Source: Ruminococcus sp. UBA3767
GTDB lineage: Bacteria > Bacillota > Clostridia > Oscillospirales > Ruminococcaceae
DNA: 22,595 nt
Direction of reading: 5' to 3'
Assembly: GCA_002371625.1 (NCBI GenBank)
Contig: DFFV01000031.1
Span: forward strand, 1-22,595
The first letter of the stretch is position 1, and every line of letters starts with the position of its first letter. Under the pieces are notes generated by a model, which had not been told where the DNA came from, ran no database searches, and saw nothing but the letters and a program-made list of their open reading frames with translations. Of this stretch, positions 12,731 to 20,929 are shown piece after piece. A program made the position numbers and the translations under genes.

Positions 12731-14146
12731 TTACTTGCGCCTTATCTTAGTGCCCTGACGTGTTTCCTCGATTATAAATCCCTTGGCGGTTATCTCATCA
12801 CGCAGCGCATCTGCCTGAGCGAAGTCCTTAGCCTTTCTCGCCTCAGCCCTGCGCTGAACGAGCTGCATTATCTCCTCGGGGATATCCTCCTGCTCATCAG
12901 CCTTGGCAGCCTTCTGTGCGTGCTCAATAAGTCCCACAGAGAGCACCTTGTCCATATCCTCGATAAGTGCGAGCTTTGTGGCAGCGTTTGTGTCCGCCTT
13001 GAGCACATCATAAAGCACCGTCATTGCCTGTGCAGTGTTCAGATCACTGTCCATCGCCGCCTTGAAGCTGCCTTTAAGCTCGTCAAACCTTGCCTTGTCA
13101 ACTGCCTTGCTGTCGCCCTCTGCAATAAGCTGAGCTATCCTTGCGATGAGCTTTTCATAAGCCTGCTTTGCGTTGTCAAGGTTCTCATAGGAGAACACAA
13201 GGCTCTTTCTGTAATGCGACTGCAGGCAGAAGAACCTGTAAACTATCGGGTCGTAGCCCTTGCTCTCCAGCAGCGAAACTGTAAGGAACTCGCCCTTTGA
13301 TTTGCTCATTTTACCGCCTGCTGTGTTGAGATGATGAACATGGAACCAGTAGTTGCACCACTTGTGTCCAAGATAAGCCTCAGACTGAGCTATCTCGTTG
13401 GTGTGGTGAGGAAAAGCATTGTCGATGCCTCCGCAGTGGATATCAAGGTACTCACCGAGATTCTTCATCGAGATGCATGAGCACTCGATATGCCAGCCGG
13501 GGTAGCCCACACCCCACGGAGAATCCCATTTAAGCTCCTGATCGTCGAATTTCGACTTTGTGAACCACAGCACGAAATCCGCCTTGTTGCGCTTATTTGA
13601 ATCCTCCTCAACGCCCTCTCTGACTCCGACCTCAAGATCGTCCTCACTAAGATCGCCGAAAACATAATACTGCTTCAGCTTTGAGGTATCAAAGTAGATG
13701 TTTCCGCCTGCTTCATAGGCATAACCCTTTTCCATAAGCGCCTGAATGACCCTTATGAATTCATCTATCATTCCCGTTGCAGGCTGCACCACATCAGGAG
13801 TTTTTATATTCAGCTTAGCGCAGTCCTCAAAGAAAGCCTTTGTGTAAAACTCAGCTATCTCCATTACCGTCTTGTGCTCTCTCTTAGCGCCCTTGAGCAT
13901 CTTGTCATCGCCCGTGTCGCCGTCGCTTGTCAGGTGTCCAACGTCTGTGATGTTCATAACACGCTTTACATCAAGACCGTCGTAGCGCATATATTTTTCC
14001 AGCACGTCCTCCATGATATAGCTCCTCAGGTTGCCGATATGCGCATAGTGGTAAACTGTCGGTCCGCAGGTGTACATTGCTACCTTACCTGCCGTATTTG
14101 GCACAAACTCCTCTTTTTTATGTGAAAGTGTGTTATATATCTGCAT
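12731..14146 (-). CDS. cysS: Cysteinyl-tRNA synthetase
   Basis: A 471-residue class I synthetase of normal length that charges tRNA-Cys with cysteine. The HIGH motif is HIGN (36-39) and the second signature is KMSKS (279-283). Zinc ligands match the family: Cys27, Cys222 in GWHIECSC, His247 and Glu251 in FPHHTNE. The C-terminal helical anticodon-binding part is present through the final basic TKIRRK. It starts one base after the cysE stop, with GAGGAAAAG inside the end of cysE, and belongs to a T-box-regulated cysE-cysS unit, the common arrangement in Firmicutes. Confidence 0.98.
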   Translation of the reverse strand: MQIYNTLSHKKEEFVPNTAGKVAMYTCGPTVYHYAHIGNLRSYIMEDVLEKYMRYDGLDVKRVMNITDVGHLTSDGDTGDDKMLKGAKREHKTVMEIAEFYTKAFFEDCAKLNIKTPDVVQPATGMIDEFIRVIQALMEKGYAYEAGGNIYFDTSKLKQYYVFGDLSEDDLEVGVREGVEEDSNKRNKADFVLWFTKSKFDDQELKWDSPWGVGYPGWHIECSCISMKNLGEYLDIHCGGIDNAFPHHTNEIAQSEAYLGHKWCNYWFHVHHLNTAGGKMSKSKGEFLTVSLLESKGYDPIVYRFFCLQSHYRKSLVFSYENLDNAKQAYEKLIARIAQLIAEGDSKAVDKARFDELKGSFKAAMDSDLNTAQAMTVLYDVLKADTNAATKLALIEDMDKVLSVGLIEHAQKAAKADEQEDIPEEIMQLVQRRAEARKAKDFAQADALRDEITAKGFIIEETRQGTKIRRK

Positions 14147-14147
14147 T

Positions 14148-14819
14148 TTACTTTTCCTCCTTGTTTATCTTACTTCCCTGCATAGCCTCCAGCTCAGCGA
14201 TACGCTTTTCGAGCTTTGCAAGCCGCTTCTTATCAAGTGCAAGCTCCTGTGCGATAGGATCGGGAATGTGTATCTGGTCAAGGTCGAGCGTGCGCTTGCC
14301 GTTTTGCTTAACTATCCTTGCAGGAACGCCCACCGCTGTCGAATTCGGCGGAACTTCCTTCAGCACGACCGCATTTGCGGCTATCTTGGCATTATCGCCC
14401 ACCTTGAAAGGACCGAGTATCTTTGCGCCTGCACCGACCATAACGTTATTTCCAAGTGTCGGGTGACGCTTTCCGTGATCCTTTCCCGTACCGCCGAGCG
14501 TACAGCCCTGATACAGCAGACAATAATCACCTATCTCCGCAGTTTCACCTATAACAACACCGCTTCCATGGTCTATCAGCAGACCTTTGCCGATCTTTGC
14601 ACCCGGGTGTATCTCAATTCCCGTAATGCCACGCATTATCTGAGAGATCATCCTTGCAATCAGCTTGTGGTCGTGAACATAGAACCAGTGAGCAAGCCTG
14701 TGAACTATCACCGCATGGACTCCCGAATATGTCAGCAGCACCTCCAGCGCACTGCTCGCCGCAGGGTCACGATCCATTACCGAATGGATATCCTTTTTTA
14801 TCTCTCTGATAAATTTCAT
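14148..14819 (-). CDS. cysE: Serine O-acetyltransferase
   Basis: A 223-residue enzyme that acetylates L-serine with acetyl-CoA, the first step of cysteine synthesis. An N-terminal helical domain is followed by left-handed beta-helix hexapeptide repeats ([10 protein letters not shown] at 68-77 and on). His84 in [13 protein letters not shown] matches the catalytic His of the family, with Glu69 where the partner Asp lies in E. coli. The flexible [15 protein letters not shown] loop (109-123) is conserved. ATG 14819 is chosen because AGAGGTG lies 6 bases upstream; a GTG at 14828 in frame would overlap that site. The C-terminal tail is a Lys/Glu-rich helix. It is the first gene after the Cys T-box. 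Confidence 0.97.
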   Translation of the reverse strand: MKFIREIKKDIHSVMDRDPAASSALEVLLTYSGVHAVIVHRLAHWFYVHDHKLIARMISQIMRGITGIEIHPGAKIGKGLLIDHGSGVVIGETAEIGDYCLLYQGCTLGGTGKDHGKRHPTLGNNVMVGAGAKILGPFKVGDNAKIAANAVVLKEVPPNSTAVGVPARIVKQNGKRTLDLDQIHIPDPIAQELALDKKRLAKLEKRIAELEAMQGSKINKEEK

Positions 14820-14839
14820 GCCTAACACCTCTTTACAAC

Positions 14840-14880
14840 AAAAAATGCCTCACAGACAACTACACGTCATCTGCGAAGGC
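14840..14880 (-). terminator. Regulated terminator of the Cys T-box
   Basis: On the minus strand GCCTTCGCAGATGAC pairs with GTTGTCTGTGAGGC (with wobbles and a bulge), followed by six T. It lies just downstream of the antiterminator, as expected for transcriptional T-box control. Confidence 0.88.
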
Positions 14881-15086
14881 AAGTCAAACGACCTACGGTC
14901 CCACTTCGTTTTTTCCGTTTTCACGGCTCATTAGTCTTTAACGCAGACCTGCGAGGGAGAATACTGAGCTTTGCGCCGTTGTTGCTCCCCTGCTGTCAGC
15001 CGCACTTCACCAAAGCTCGCCGCAGGCACTCTCACCGCCATGCCCTCTCTGTAACGGTACTGCAAAGGTTACTCTTGCTGATACGC
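14840..15086 (-). promoter_or_regulatory. T-box riboswitch, cysteine-specific, upstream of cysE-cysS
   Basis: On the minus strand, the Stem I base TCAGC (15077-15081) pairs with GCTGA (14996-15000). The loop E strand AGTA (15070-15073) faces GAA, followed after one base by TGC (15002-15004), a Cys specifier codon. The AGAGAG bulge (15045-15050) and GGTGAGAG apical loop are the distal Stem I hallmarks. CGTTAAAG (14936-14943) is the conserved inter-stem block. The antiterminator has helix AAACGA/TCGTTT (14906-14911, 14886-14891), the T-box sequence TGGGACC (14897-14903) and a small ACC/GGT helix. TGGG would pair with a CCA end preceded by U through a G-U pair, compatible with tRNA-Cys. Uncharged tRNA-Cys should favour read-through into cysE, cysS and the cyclophilin. 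No clear dedicated promoter was found after pgsA. Confidence 0.93.
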
Positions 15087-15112
15087 ATTTATTCTATTCA
15101 TATATCCATATA

Positions 15113-15688
15113 TTATTTGCTTGAATCTATATACTTCCAGTATGCCGAAAGGTAAACGGCACCCGATATCATCGTAAGTATCACCGCTACCCATATCAGC
15201 GCCTCATTCACAAGAAACACAGGTGCTTTCCAGTTAAGGTCGGGACTTCCCTTTGCATCGGGGTAAAGTATCTGCAAAAACATTATGATAACCAGCGCTA
15301 TCATCGTGAATGCAGTTTTCAGCTTGCCCCATATACCCGCAGGAACGACCACGCCCTCGTTGGCTACCACCAGTCTGAGTCCTGTTACCATAAACTCTCT
15401 TGAAAGTATCAGCACCACTGCGACGGGGTCTATCCATCTTTCAAATGCAAACGCTATCAGCGCTGTCATTACCAGCAGCTTGTCAGCCAGCGGATCAAGG
15501 AATTTTCCGAAAGTCGTAACAAGGTTGTTTTTTCTTGCTATCCTTCCGTCAAGAAAATCCGTTATCGAAGCCAGTCCGAAAAATACAAGCGCTGCTATCA
15601 TGTGCCCTTCAAAGAACCACAGCACCGATATCAGAAAAAACGGTATCAGAATGACTCTCAGAACGGTCAGTTTGTTTGGCAAATTCAT
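15113..15688 (-). CDS. pgsA: CDP-diacylglycerol-glycerol-3-phosphate 3-phosphatidyltransferase
   Basis: A 191-residue integral membrane enzyme making phosphatidylglycerol phosphate. The CDP-alcohol phosphatidyltransferase signature is complete: Asp44, Asp47-Gly48, Ala51-Arg52, Gly61, Asp65 and Asp69 in DFLDGRIAR...GKFLDPLAD. Four to six hydrophobic spans fit the family. It starts 19 bases after rimO with only a weak site (GGAAGTGAGAG), so it is probably cotranscribed with rimO, the usual neighbour pair in Firmicutes. Confidence 0.95.
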   Translation of the reverse strand: MNLPNKLTVLRVILIPFFLISVLWFFEGHMIAALVFFGLASITDFLDGRIARKNNLVTTFGKFLDPLADKLLVMTALIAFAFERWIDPVAVVLILSREFMVTGLRLVVANEGVVVPAGIWGKLKTAFTMIALVIIMFLQILYPDAKGSPDLNWKAPVFLVNEALIWVAVILTMISGAVYLSAYWKYIDSSK

Positions 15689-15707
15689 CTTGTTCTCTCA
15701 CTTCCAC

Positions 15708-17036
15708 TTAAACTCTTGTACCTATCAGGTCATAATCCAGCGTGTCATCAATTGCGACCTGTACATACTCTCCCACAGCGACCTTTCTGTCGCTCATAAA
15801 AAACACCTTTCCATCTATATCGGGTGCATCGTAAGCGCTCCTGCCGAAATAACACTCGGCATATCTGTCAAAGCCCTCGCATACGACCTCCAGTGTGCTT
15901 CCTATACATCTTTCGTTGAACTCATCAGATATCAGCATCTGCTGTTCCATGACTATCTCAGCACGTCTTTCTCTTGTTTTCAGGTGCACCTGCTGAGGCA
16001 TATCAAATGCCGGCGTGCCCTCCTCGGGTGAAAACGCAAAACAGCCGAGCCTTTCAAATCTCATTTTCTTAACAAACTCGCAAAGCTCCTCGAACTGTTC
16101 GTCCGTCTCTCCGGGAAATCCCGTTATCATCGTTGTCCTCAGTATTATCCCGGGGACCTTTTCCCTGATATGCTCCACCAGCTTTTCAAGCTCTTCCCTG
16201 CTGCCGTGGCGGTGCATTCTTTTAAGTATCTCACCGTTGCAGTGCTGCAGCGGCATATCGATATATTTTACCAGCTTATCTTCCTGCGCAATAGTTTCCA
16301 GCAGCTCATCGCTTATCCTTTCGGGATAGCAGTAAAGCGTCCTTATCCATTTAAGCCCGTCTATCCTGCAAAGCTCCCTCAGCAGCGATGCAAGCTCGCT
16401 TTTGCCGTAAATATCCTCGCCGTAGCGTGTGGTATCCTGTGCCACAACAACAAGCTCGGTAACGCCGTTTTGTGCAAGCCACCTTGCTTCCTCAAGGATA
16501 TCCTCCTTCTTCCTGCTGCGGAAAGCGCCTCTTATCGAAGGAATTGCGCAGTAGGTACAGCAATTGCTGCAGCCCTCAGCTATTTTTATATATGCAAAGA
16601 ACGGCTCAGTGGAAATTATCCTGCCGCCCTCCATTGAAAGCGCTGTTTTCTCACCATAACAGCACACAGGCTGCTTATCGGTAAGCACATCTCTTATAAT
16701 ATCGCACAGCCTGCTGTTTGAGCCAATGCCTATAACTGCGTCAAGCTCGGGGATCTCTTTCCTCATCTCATCACGGTATCTTTCCGCAAGGCACCCCGTT
16801 GCGATGATAGCCTTTATCCTGCCCTCTTTTTTAAGCTCGCAGAATTCAAGTATCGTGTCGATAGCCTCCTGCTTAGCTGATTCGATAAAGCCGCAGGTGT
16901 TCACCACCACGACATCTGCCAGCGCAGCATCGGCAACTATCTCATATCCCTGTTGTTTAAGGTCATAAAGCAAATGCTCGGCATCCACCTGGTTTTTCGG
17001 GCAGCCAAGCGATACCATTCCCACTCTGGTAGCCAT
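15708..17036 (-). CDS. rimO: Ribosomal protein S12 methylthiotransferase
   Basis: A 442-residue radical SAM enzyme that methylthiolates an Asp of ribosomal protein S12. The N-terminal MTTase domain carries three cluster cysteines (Cys12 in LGCPKN, Cys48 in NTCGF, Cys82 in TGCLAER). The radical SAM motif CSNCCTYC gives Cys156, Cys160 and Cys163. The C-terminus (from about 370) is a TRAM RNA-binding domain. LGCPKN rather than the MiaB-type pattern favours RimO. ATG 17036 is chosen: AGGAG (17045-17049) is 8 bases away, the protein then starts at the usual point, and a longer frame to 17111 would cover the promoter. First gene of rimO-pgsA. Confidence 0.97.
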   Translation of the reverse strand: MATRVGMVSLGCPKNQVDAEHLLYDLKQQGYEIVADAALADVVVVNTCGFIESAKQEAIDTILEFCELKKEGRIKAIIATGCLAERYRDEMRKEIPELDAVIGIGSNSRLCDIIRDVLTDKQPVCCYGEKTALSMEGGRIISTEPFFAYIKIAEGCSNCCTYCAIPSIRGAFRSRKKEDILEEARWLAQNGVTELVVVAQDTTRYGEDIYGKSELASLLRELCRIDGLKWIRTLYCYPERISDELLETIAQEDKLVKYIDMPLQHCNGEILKRMHRHGSREELEKLVEHIREKVPGIILRTTMITGFPGETDEQFEELCEFVKKMRFERLGCFAFSPEEGTPAFDMPQQVHLKTRERRAEIVMEQQMLISDEFNERCIGSTLEVVCEGFDRYAECYFGRSAYDAPDIDGKVFFMSDRKVAVGEYVQVAIDDTLDYDLIGTRV

Positions 17037-17082
17037 AGCATTATCTCCTGTCAAATGAAAAACTACATGATCATATATATTG

Positions 17083-17111
17083 ATTATCTCACTTTTCGCC
17101 CCGTTTGTCAA
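17083..17111 (-). promoter_or_regulatory. Promoter of rimO-pgsA
   Basis: On the minus strand, a perfect TTGACA (17106-17111), a 17-base spacer and GATAAT (17083-17088), 47 bases before the rimO ATG. It directly follows the recX end; no clear terminator for recA-recX is seen between them. Confidence 0.82.
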
Positions 17112-17152
17112 GCATAAAAGCTCACATTATCCCGCCTTGGAACTTTTTTGCC

Positions 17153-17767
17153 TTATTGCTCATATTCCTGCGCAATATCGCTCAGTACCTTGTTGATATC
17201 GCCGTAATCATATCCATATCTCACGAGCGAATTCTTGGTTTTTATAACTCCCTTTTCGTCATCGAGCCGCCGCAGGAATTTTTTCTCAACAAGCGCCCTG
17301 AGTCTTTCCTCAACGCCCTCGCTGTATTCCTCAAGCGCCTCATCGATGACCTCCTTGGTAAGTCCTTTAAGGCGCATTTCCTGAAAAGCCCTGCGCCTGC
17401 CGAACAGCTTGACCTCGCAGTAATGCCTTGCCAAGCCCTGTGCATAGCGTCTGTCGTTTATCACGCCGATCTCCACCAGCTTGTGCATCACCTGATAGCA
17501 AAGCTCCTCGTCATAGTTCTCACGCAGCTTTTTGAACATAGAGATAAACGAGTAATCCTTGTAATCAAGCAGGTAAAGCGCCCTTTCCTTAGCCCTGCGA
17601 AAGTCGCTTTCCTGTTTTATCTGCTCCCATGCAGACGAAGGCAGGTCTATCCCTGCCTTCAGATTGAACTTATTAACTATCTCGATATTGAGATACTGCG
17701 GCTCTCCCTCATCAAGATCTATCCGATAGGTCGAGCCTTTGTATTTTTCAATAGCTTGTATCTTCAT
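17153..17767 (-). CDS. recX: Regulatory protein RecX
   Basis: A 204-residue, highly charged helical protein of the RecX family, which binds and caps RecA filaments. The typical triple-helix repeats are visible, for example RAKERALYLLDYKDYSF followed by FKKLRENYDEELCYQV, and later INDRRYAQGLARHYCEVKLFGRRR. ATG 17767 starts 10 bases after the recA stop; an in-frame TTG at 17788 would overlap the recA end and gives an unlikely N-terminus. No strong ribosome site is seen, which suits translation coupled to recA at low level. Confidence 0.93.
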   Translation of the reverse strand: MKIQAIEKYKGSTYRIDLDEGEPQYLNIEIVNKFNLKAGIDLPSSAWEQIKQESDFRRAKERALYLLDYKDYSFISMFKKLRENYDEELCYQVMHKLVEIGVINDRRYAQGLARHYCEVKLFGRRRAFQEMRLKGLTKEVIDEALEEYSEGVEERLRALVEKKFLRRLDDEKGVIKTKNSLVRYGYDYGDINKVLSDIAQEYEQ

Positions 17768-17777
17768 TTTATGCCCG

Positions 17778-18998
17778 TCAGTTTCCAAGTGTTCCTATGT
17801 CAACAGGTGCGAATTCCTCAAAATCGTCCTCCGGGTCAGCCAGCACATCAGCCTTCTTTTCAGCCTTGGCAGCCGGTTTTATGCCCGCACTTGCATTTGC
17901 AGCCTGCTCCAGCTTTGAAGCCTCCTGCTTCTTTGGCGGGTGAAGTGCCTGAGCATTCATCTCAGCGAACTTATCCCTTATCTGAGTTTCTATCTCGTCC
18001 ATTATCTCTGGGTTGTCAAGCAGGAACTGCTTTGAGTTATCTCTGCCCTGTCCCAGCTTCATATCGTTATAGCTGAACCATGCACCGCCCTTTTTCACGA
18101 TACCGAACTCAACACCGATATCAAGTATCTCTCCGACCTTTGATATACCCTTGCCGTACATAATGTCGAACTCAGCCTCTTTGAACGGCGGAGCGACCTT
18201 ATTCTTAACGACCTTGCACCTTGTCCTGTTTCCGACAACATTTGAGCCGTCCTTGAGCTGTTCACCTCTTCTTACCTCGATCCTTACCGAAGCATAGAAT
18301 TTCAGCGCACGTCCGCCCGGAGTCGTTTCGGGATTTCCGTACATAACGCCTATCTTCTCTCTTATCTGGTTGATGAAAATAGCGGTCGTGTTTGATTTTG
18401 CGATCACCGATGTGAGCTTTCTCAGGCCCTGCGACATGAGCCTTGCCAGCTGTCCGACATGGCTGTCGCCCATTTCGCCCTCTATCTCCGCCTTGGTAGT
18501 CATTGCCGCTACCGAGTCGATAACTATGCAGTCGATAGCGCCCGATCTTGCGAGTGCCTCAGCTATCTCCAGCGCCTGTTCGCCCGAATCCGGCTGTGAA
18601 ACGAGCATATTGTCAATATCAACGCCAAGTGCCGCCGCATAAACAGGGTCAAGAGCGTGTTCAACGTCTATAAACGCAACATCTCCGCCGAGCTTCTGTG
18701 TCTGAGCTATAACGTGCAGTGCAACAGTAGTTTTACCCGAAGACTCGGGACCGTAGATCTCGATTATCCTTCCCCTTGGCACACCGCCGATGCCAAGCGC
18801 TGTATCCAGCGTCAGCGAGCCTGTCGATATAGCCTCAACGTCCATTGCCTTAGCCTCACCCAGCTTCATTATCGCACCCTTTCCGAACTGGTGTTCAATA
18901 TAAGCTATCGCCGTATCAAGAGCTTTTTTTCTCTCTTCCTTATCGGTGATGTTTGTAACAGGCGAGCCTGCCGCTTTCTTTTTCTTATCCATTGCCAT
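17778..18998 (-). CDS. recA: Recombinase RecA
   Basis: A 406-residue recombinase that forms filaments on single-stranded DNA, drives strand exchange and triggers LexA cleavage. Walker A is GPESSGKTT, Walker B is [12 protein letters not shown], the L2 loop region [22 protein letters not shown] is intact, and the C-terminal domain is present. The C-tail is longer than usual, rich in Ala, Lys, Asp and Glu ([14 protein letters not shown] onwards), ending in a strongly acidic stretch. ATG 18998 has AAGGAA about 9 bases upstream. recX follows. Confidence 0.99.
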   Translation of the reverse strand: MAMDKKKKAAGSPVTNITDKEERKKALDTAIAYIEHQFGKGAIMKLGEAKAMDVEAISTGSLTLDTALGIGGVPRGRIIEIYGPESSGKTTVALHVIAQTQKLGGDVAFIDVEHALDPVYAAALGVDIDNMLVSQPDSGEQALEIAEALARSGAIDCIVIDSVAAMTTKAEIEGEMGDSHVGQLARLMSQGLRKLTSVIAKSNTTAIFINQIREKIGVMYGNPETTPGGRALKFYASVRIEVRRGEQLKDGSNVVGNRTRCKVVKNKVAPPFKEAEFDIMYGKGISKVGEILDIGVEFGIVKKGGAWFSYNDMKLGQGRDNSKQFLLDNPEIMDEIETQIRDKFAEMNAQALHPPKKQEASKLEQAANASAGIKPAAKAEKKADVLADPEDDFEEFAPVDIGTLGN

Positions 18999-19033
18999 GG
19001 TGATCGTTCCTTTCGTGTTTTATTTCTGTTACT

Positions 19034-19068
19034 ATAATAACACATTAACTGTCCATTTGTCTGTACAG
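19034..19068 (-). promoter_or_regulatory. Possible recA promoter with overlapping palindrome
   Basis: On the minus strand an extended -10 TGTTATTAT (hexamer 19034-19039) lies 18 bases from a weak -35 CAGACA (19058-19063). The perfect palindrome CTGTACAG (19061-19068) overlaps that -35. The canonical Gram-positive LexA box GAAC-N4-GTTC was not found in the 108-base region upstream of recA. Confidence 0.4.
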
Positions 19069-19106
19069 TTGAACTATTTCTGTTATATGTACAAAAAATC
19101 GTACTA

Positions 19107-19961
19107 TTACTCCTTAAAGCCCGCAACACAGCGGAAAATACCGCACGCATCCTTTACAGCCCTTACGTTTTCAAACCCATGCCGCACAAGCATCGTCATC
19201 ACATCTTCCTCCATGCCTGCACCTATCTCGAACACGGCAAGTCCGCCCGCTTTCAGCCTGTGCTTGAAGTTTATAAGTATCTGCCTGTAAAAATCAAGCC
19301 CGTCCTCGCCGCCAAACAGCGCACTTTCGGGTTCAAAAGTCACCTCAGTCTGAAGCTCTCTCATATCCTGCGCCGTAAGATAAGGAGGATTTGCGGTCAG
19401 TATATCAGCCATCGGCAGCGCATCAGCCGTTTTTCTGTCGGTAACATCGCCCTTTACAGCAACGACTCTGCTCTTGTTCAGCCTTATATTTTCCTCAAGG
19501 TACGCCATAGCCTCATCCGAAAGCTCAACGGCAAATACCTTTTCACAATTCAGATACTTTTCCAGCACGATGCCAATGCAGCCGCTTCCTGCGCAAAGGT
19601 CAACAACAGTGACCTTTTTATCTCTGTCAGCCTTTTTCAGCACCGTGTCTATCAGCGTTTCGGTGTCCTGCCGTGGAATAAGCACGCCTCTGCCGACCTT
19701 GAAAGTCAGCCCGTAAAACTCCCACTCGCCTATCAGATATTGCAGCGGTTCACCGTTCATGCGCCTTTTGCAAAGCTCCTCAAATTCGTTTGCAGCGTCA
19801 CTTTGCGCCTGTTCACCGAGCTTTTGCTCAAAAGCCGAATCTCTGCAGCTGCACCCAAGAGCCTTTGCAAGCAGCTCCCTTGCGTTGTTTCTCGCATCCT
19901 CCACGCCTTTGCTCTCAAATCCGGAAACTGCGTCTTTCAGCAGCTGTGCATAGCTGCTCAC
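19107..19961 (-). CDS. prmC: Release factor glutamine methyltransferase
   Basis: A 284-residue SAM-dependent enzyme that methylates the GGQ glutamine of release factors RF1 and RF2. An N-terminal helical bundle is followed by PRQDTE, the SAM-binding stretch VDLCAGSGCIG (120-130) and the catalytic NPPY (191-194). GTG 19961 is chosen: its GTGA overlaps the stop of the DUF1385 gene, AGGAGG lies 7 bases upstream, and MSSYAQLL is a normal PrmC start. A longer frame to 19994 sits inside the neighbour. The DUF1385-prmC order is common in Firmicutes, often near rpmE and prfA. Confidence 0.97.
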   Translation of the reverse strand: MSSYAQLLKDAVSGFESKGVEDARNNARELLAKALGCSCRDSAFEQKLGEQAQSDAANEFEELCKRRMNGEPLQYLIGEWEFYGLTFKVGRGVLIPRQDTETLIDTVLKKADRDKKVTVVDLCAGSGCIGIVLEKYLNCEKVFAVELSDEAMAYLEENIRLNKSRVVAVKGDVTDRKTADALPMADILTANPPYLTAQDMRELQTEVTFEPESALFGGEDGLDFYRQILINFKHRLKAGGLAVFEIGAGMEEDVMTMLVRHGFENVRAVKDACGIFRCVAGFKE

Positions 19962-20929
19962 AGCCTGTCCTCCTCGGGATCGTCGGGGATACACGCCTCA
20001 AGCGCACTGATAGCGCACTCGATCTCGCTGCCGTCAGGTTCTCTCGTGGTTATCCTCTGTATCCACAGTCCCGGAGCGGAAATTATCCTCGTAGCTATGT
20101 TGTCATACTTTCCCGCAAGCCTTATTATCTCGTATGATATGCCCATTACCACAGGCAGCAGGCACAGCTTTATCAGCGTTCTCACCAGCATATTTCCCCA
20201 CGATACCTGAAAGACCGTGTTCACGAAAATGCTTATGAACAGCACCAGGAAAATAAAGCTCGTTCCGCATCGTGGGTGAAAGCGGCTGTGCTTTTTTACA
20301 TTTTCCACCGTCAGCTCGTCCCCGTGCTCATAGCAGGTTATAGTCTTGTGCTCAGCGCCGTGATACTCATAAGTCCTGCGTATATCCTTCATCAGCGCAG
20401 TCAGCGAGGTGTACCCGATAAAAATGGATATCTTCAGCACGCCCTCGATAATGTTCTTTGCAACAGGTGAAAGGCTGACTATGTATTTATCTATCAGCTT
20501 TGAAAGCATACCCGGCAGCCACATGAACAGCGCTATCGCAAGCGCAAGTCCCAGCACTATCGAAACTGTGGTTATTATCGGCATCAGCTTATCACCGAAC
20601 TTTTCGTCCAGCCATTTTTCAAAGCCCGTCTGCTCCTCCTCATCGTCATCCGTCATCTGCTTGTCGGCGGAGCGTGAAAGGCACTTGTAGCCGTCTATCA
20701 TCGAGGAGATGAACACAAATATCCCCCTCACGAACGGTATCTTGCGGTAAACAGGCGTGTTCTTTCCGCCCCTTATCGCCCATTCTTCAAGGTCTATCTC
20801 ACCGCTCGGAAGTCTGCACGCCATAGCCGCCTTGTCTATGCCACGCATCATAACGCCCTCGATCACAGCCTGACCGCCTATTTTAGACTTGAATATGACT
20901 TTGTTTTCCTTGTGCTCACTCTTGCTCAT
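19958..20929 (-). CDS. DUF1385 (YqhQ-like) membrane protein
   Basis: A 323-residue protein of the DUF1385 family. It opens with the family signature KIGGQAVIEGVMMRG (16-30), has about four membrane spans, and keeps the conserved cytosolic block YHGAEHKTITCYEHG followed by VKKHSRFHPRCGTSF, whose His and Cys residues suggest metal or redox chemistry, though no reaction is established. A short acidic loop (MTDDDEEEQ) precedes the first span. ATG 20929 overlaps the end of the histidine kinase gene by 14 bases; AAAGGA lies about 12 bases upstream. Its stop overlaps the prmC start. Function unknown; linkage to prmC is conserved. Confidence 0.92.
   Translation of the reverse strand: MSKSEHKENKVIFKSKIGGQAVIEGVMMRGIDKAAMACRLPSGEIDLEEWAIRGGKNTPVYRKIPFVRGIFVFISSMIDGYKCLSRSADKQMTDDDEEEQTGFEKWLDEKFGDKLMPIITTVSIVLGLALAIALFMWLPGMLSKLIDKYIVSLSPVAKNIIEGVLKISIFIGYTSLTALMKDIRRTYEYHGAEHKTITCYEHGDELTVENVKKHSRFHPRCGTSFIFLVLFISIFVNTVFQVSWGNMLVRTLIKLCLLPVVMGISYEIIRLAGKYDNIATRIISAPGLWIQRITTREPDGSEIECAISALEACIPDDPEEDRL

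Noticed and set aside
14070..14825. Long plus-strand frame opposite cysE
   Set aside because: Shadow of cysE and the end of cysS; no family resemblance.
15061..15112. Promoter directly upstream of the T-box
   Set aside because: TAGAAT is present on the minus strand but no acceptable -35 lies 16-18 bases upstream.
17037..17111. 25-residue N-terminal extension of RimO
   Set aside because: It would cover the -10 and -35 elements, and homologues begin just before the LGCPKN motif.
17112..17152. Terminator for recA-recX
   Set aside because: No stable stem with a T run could be drawn; only the rimO promoter is clear beside it.
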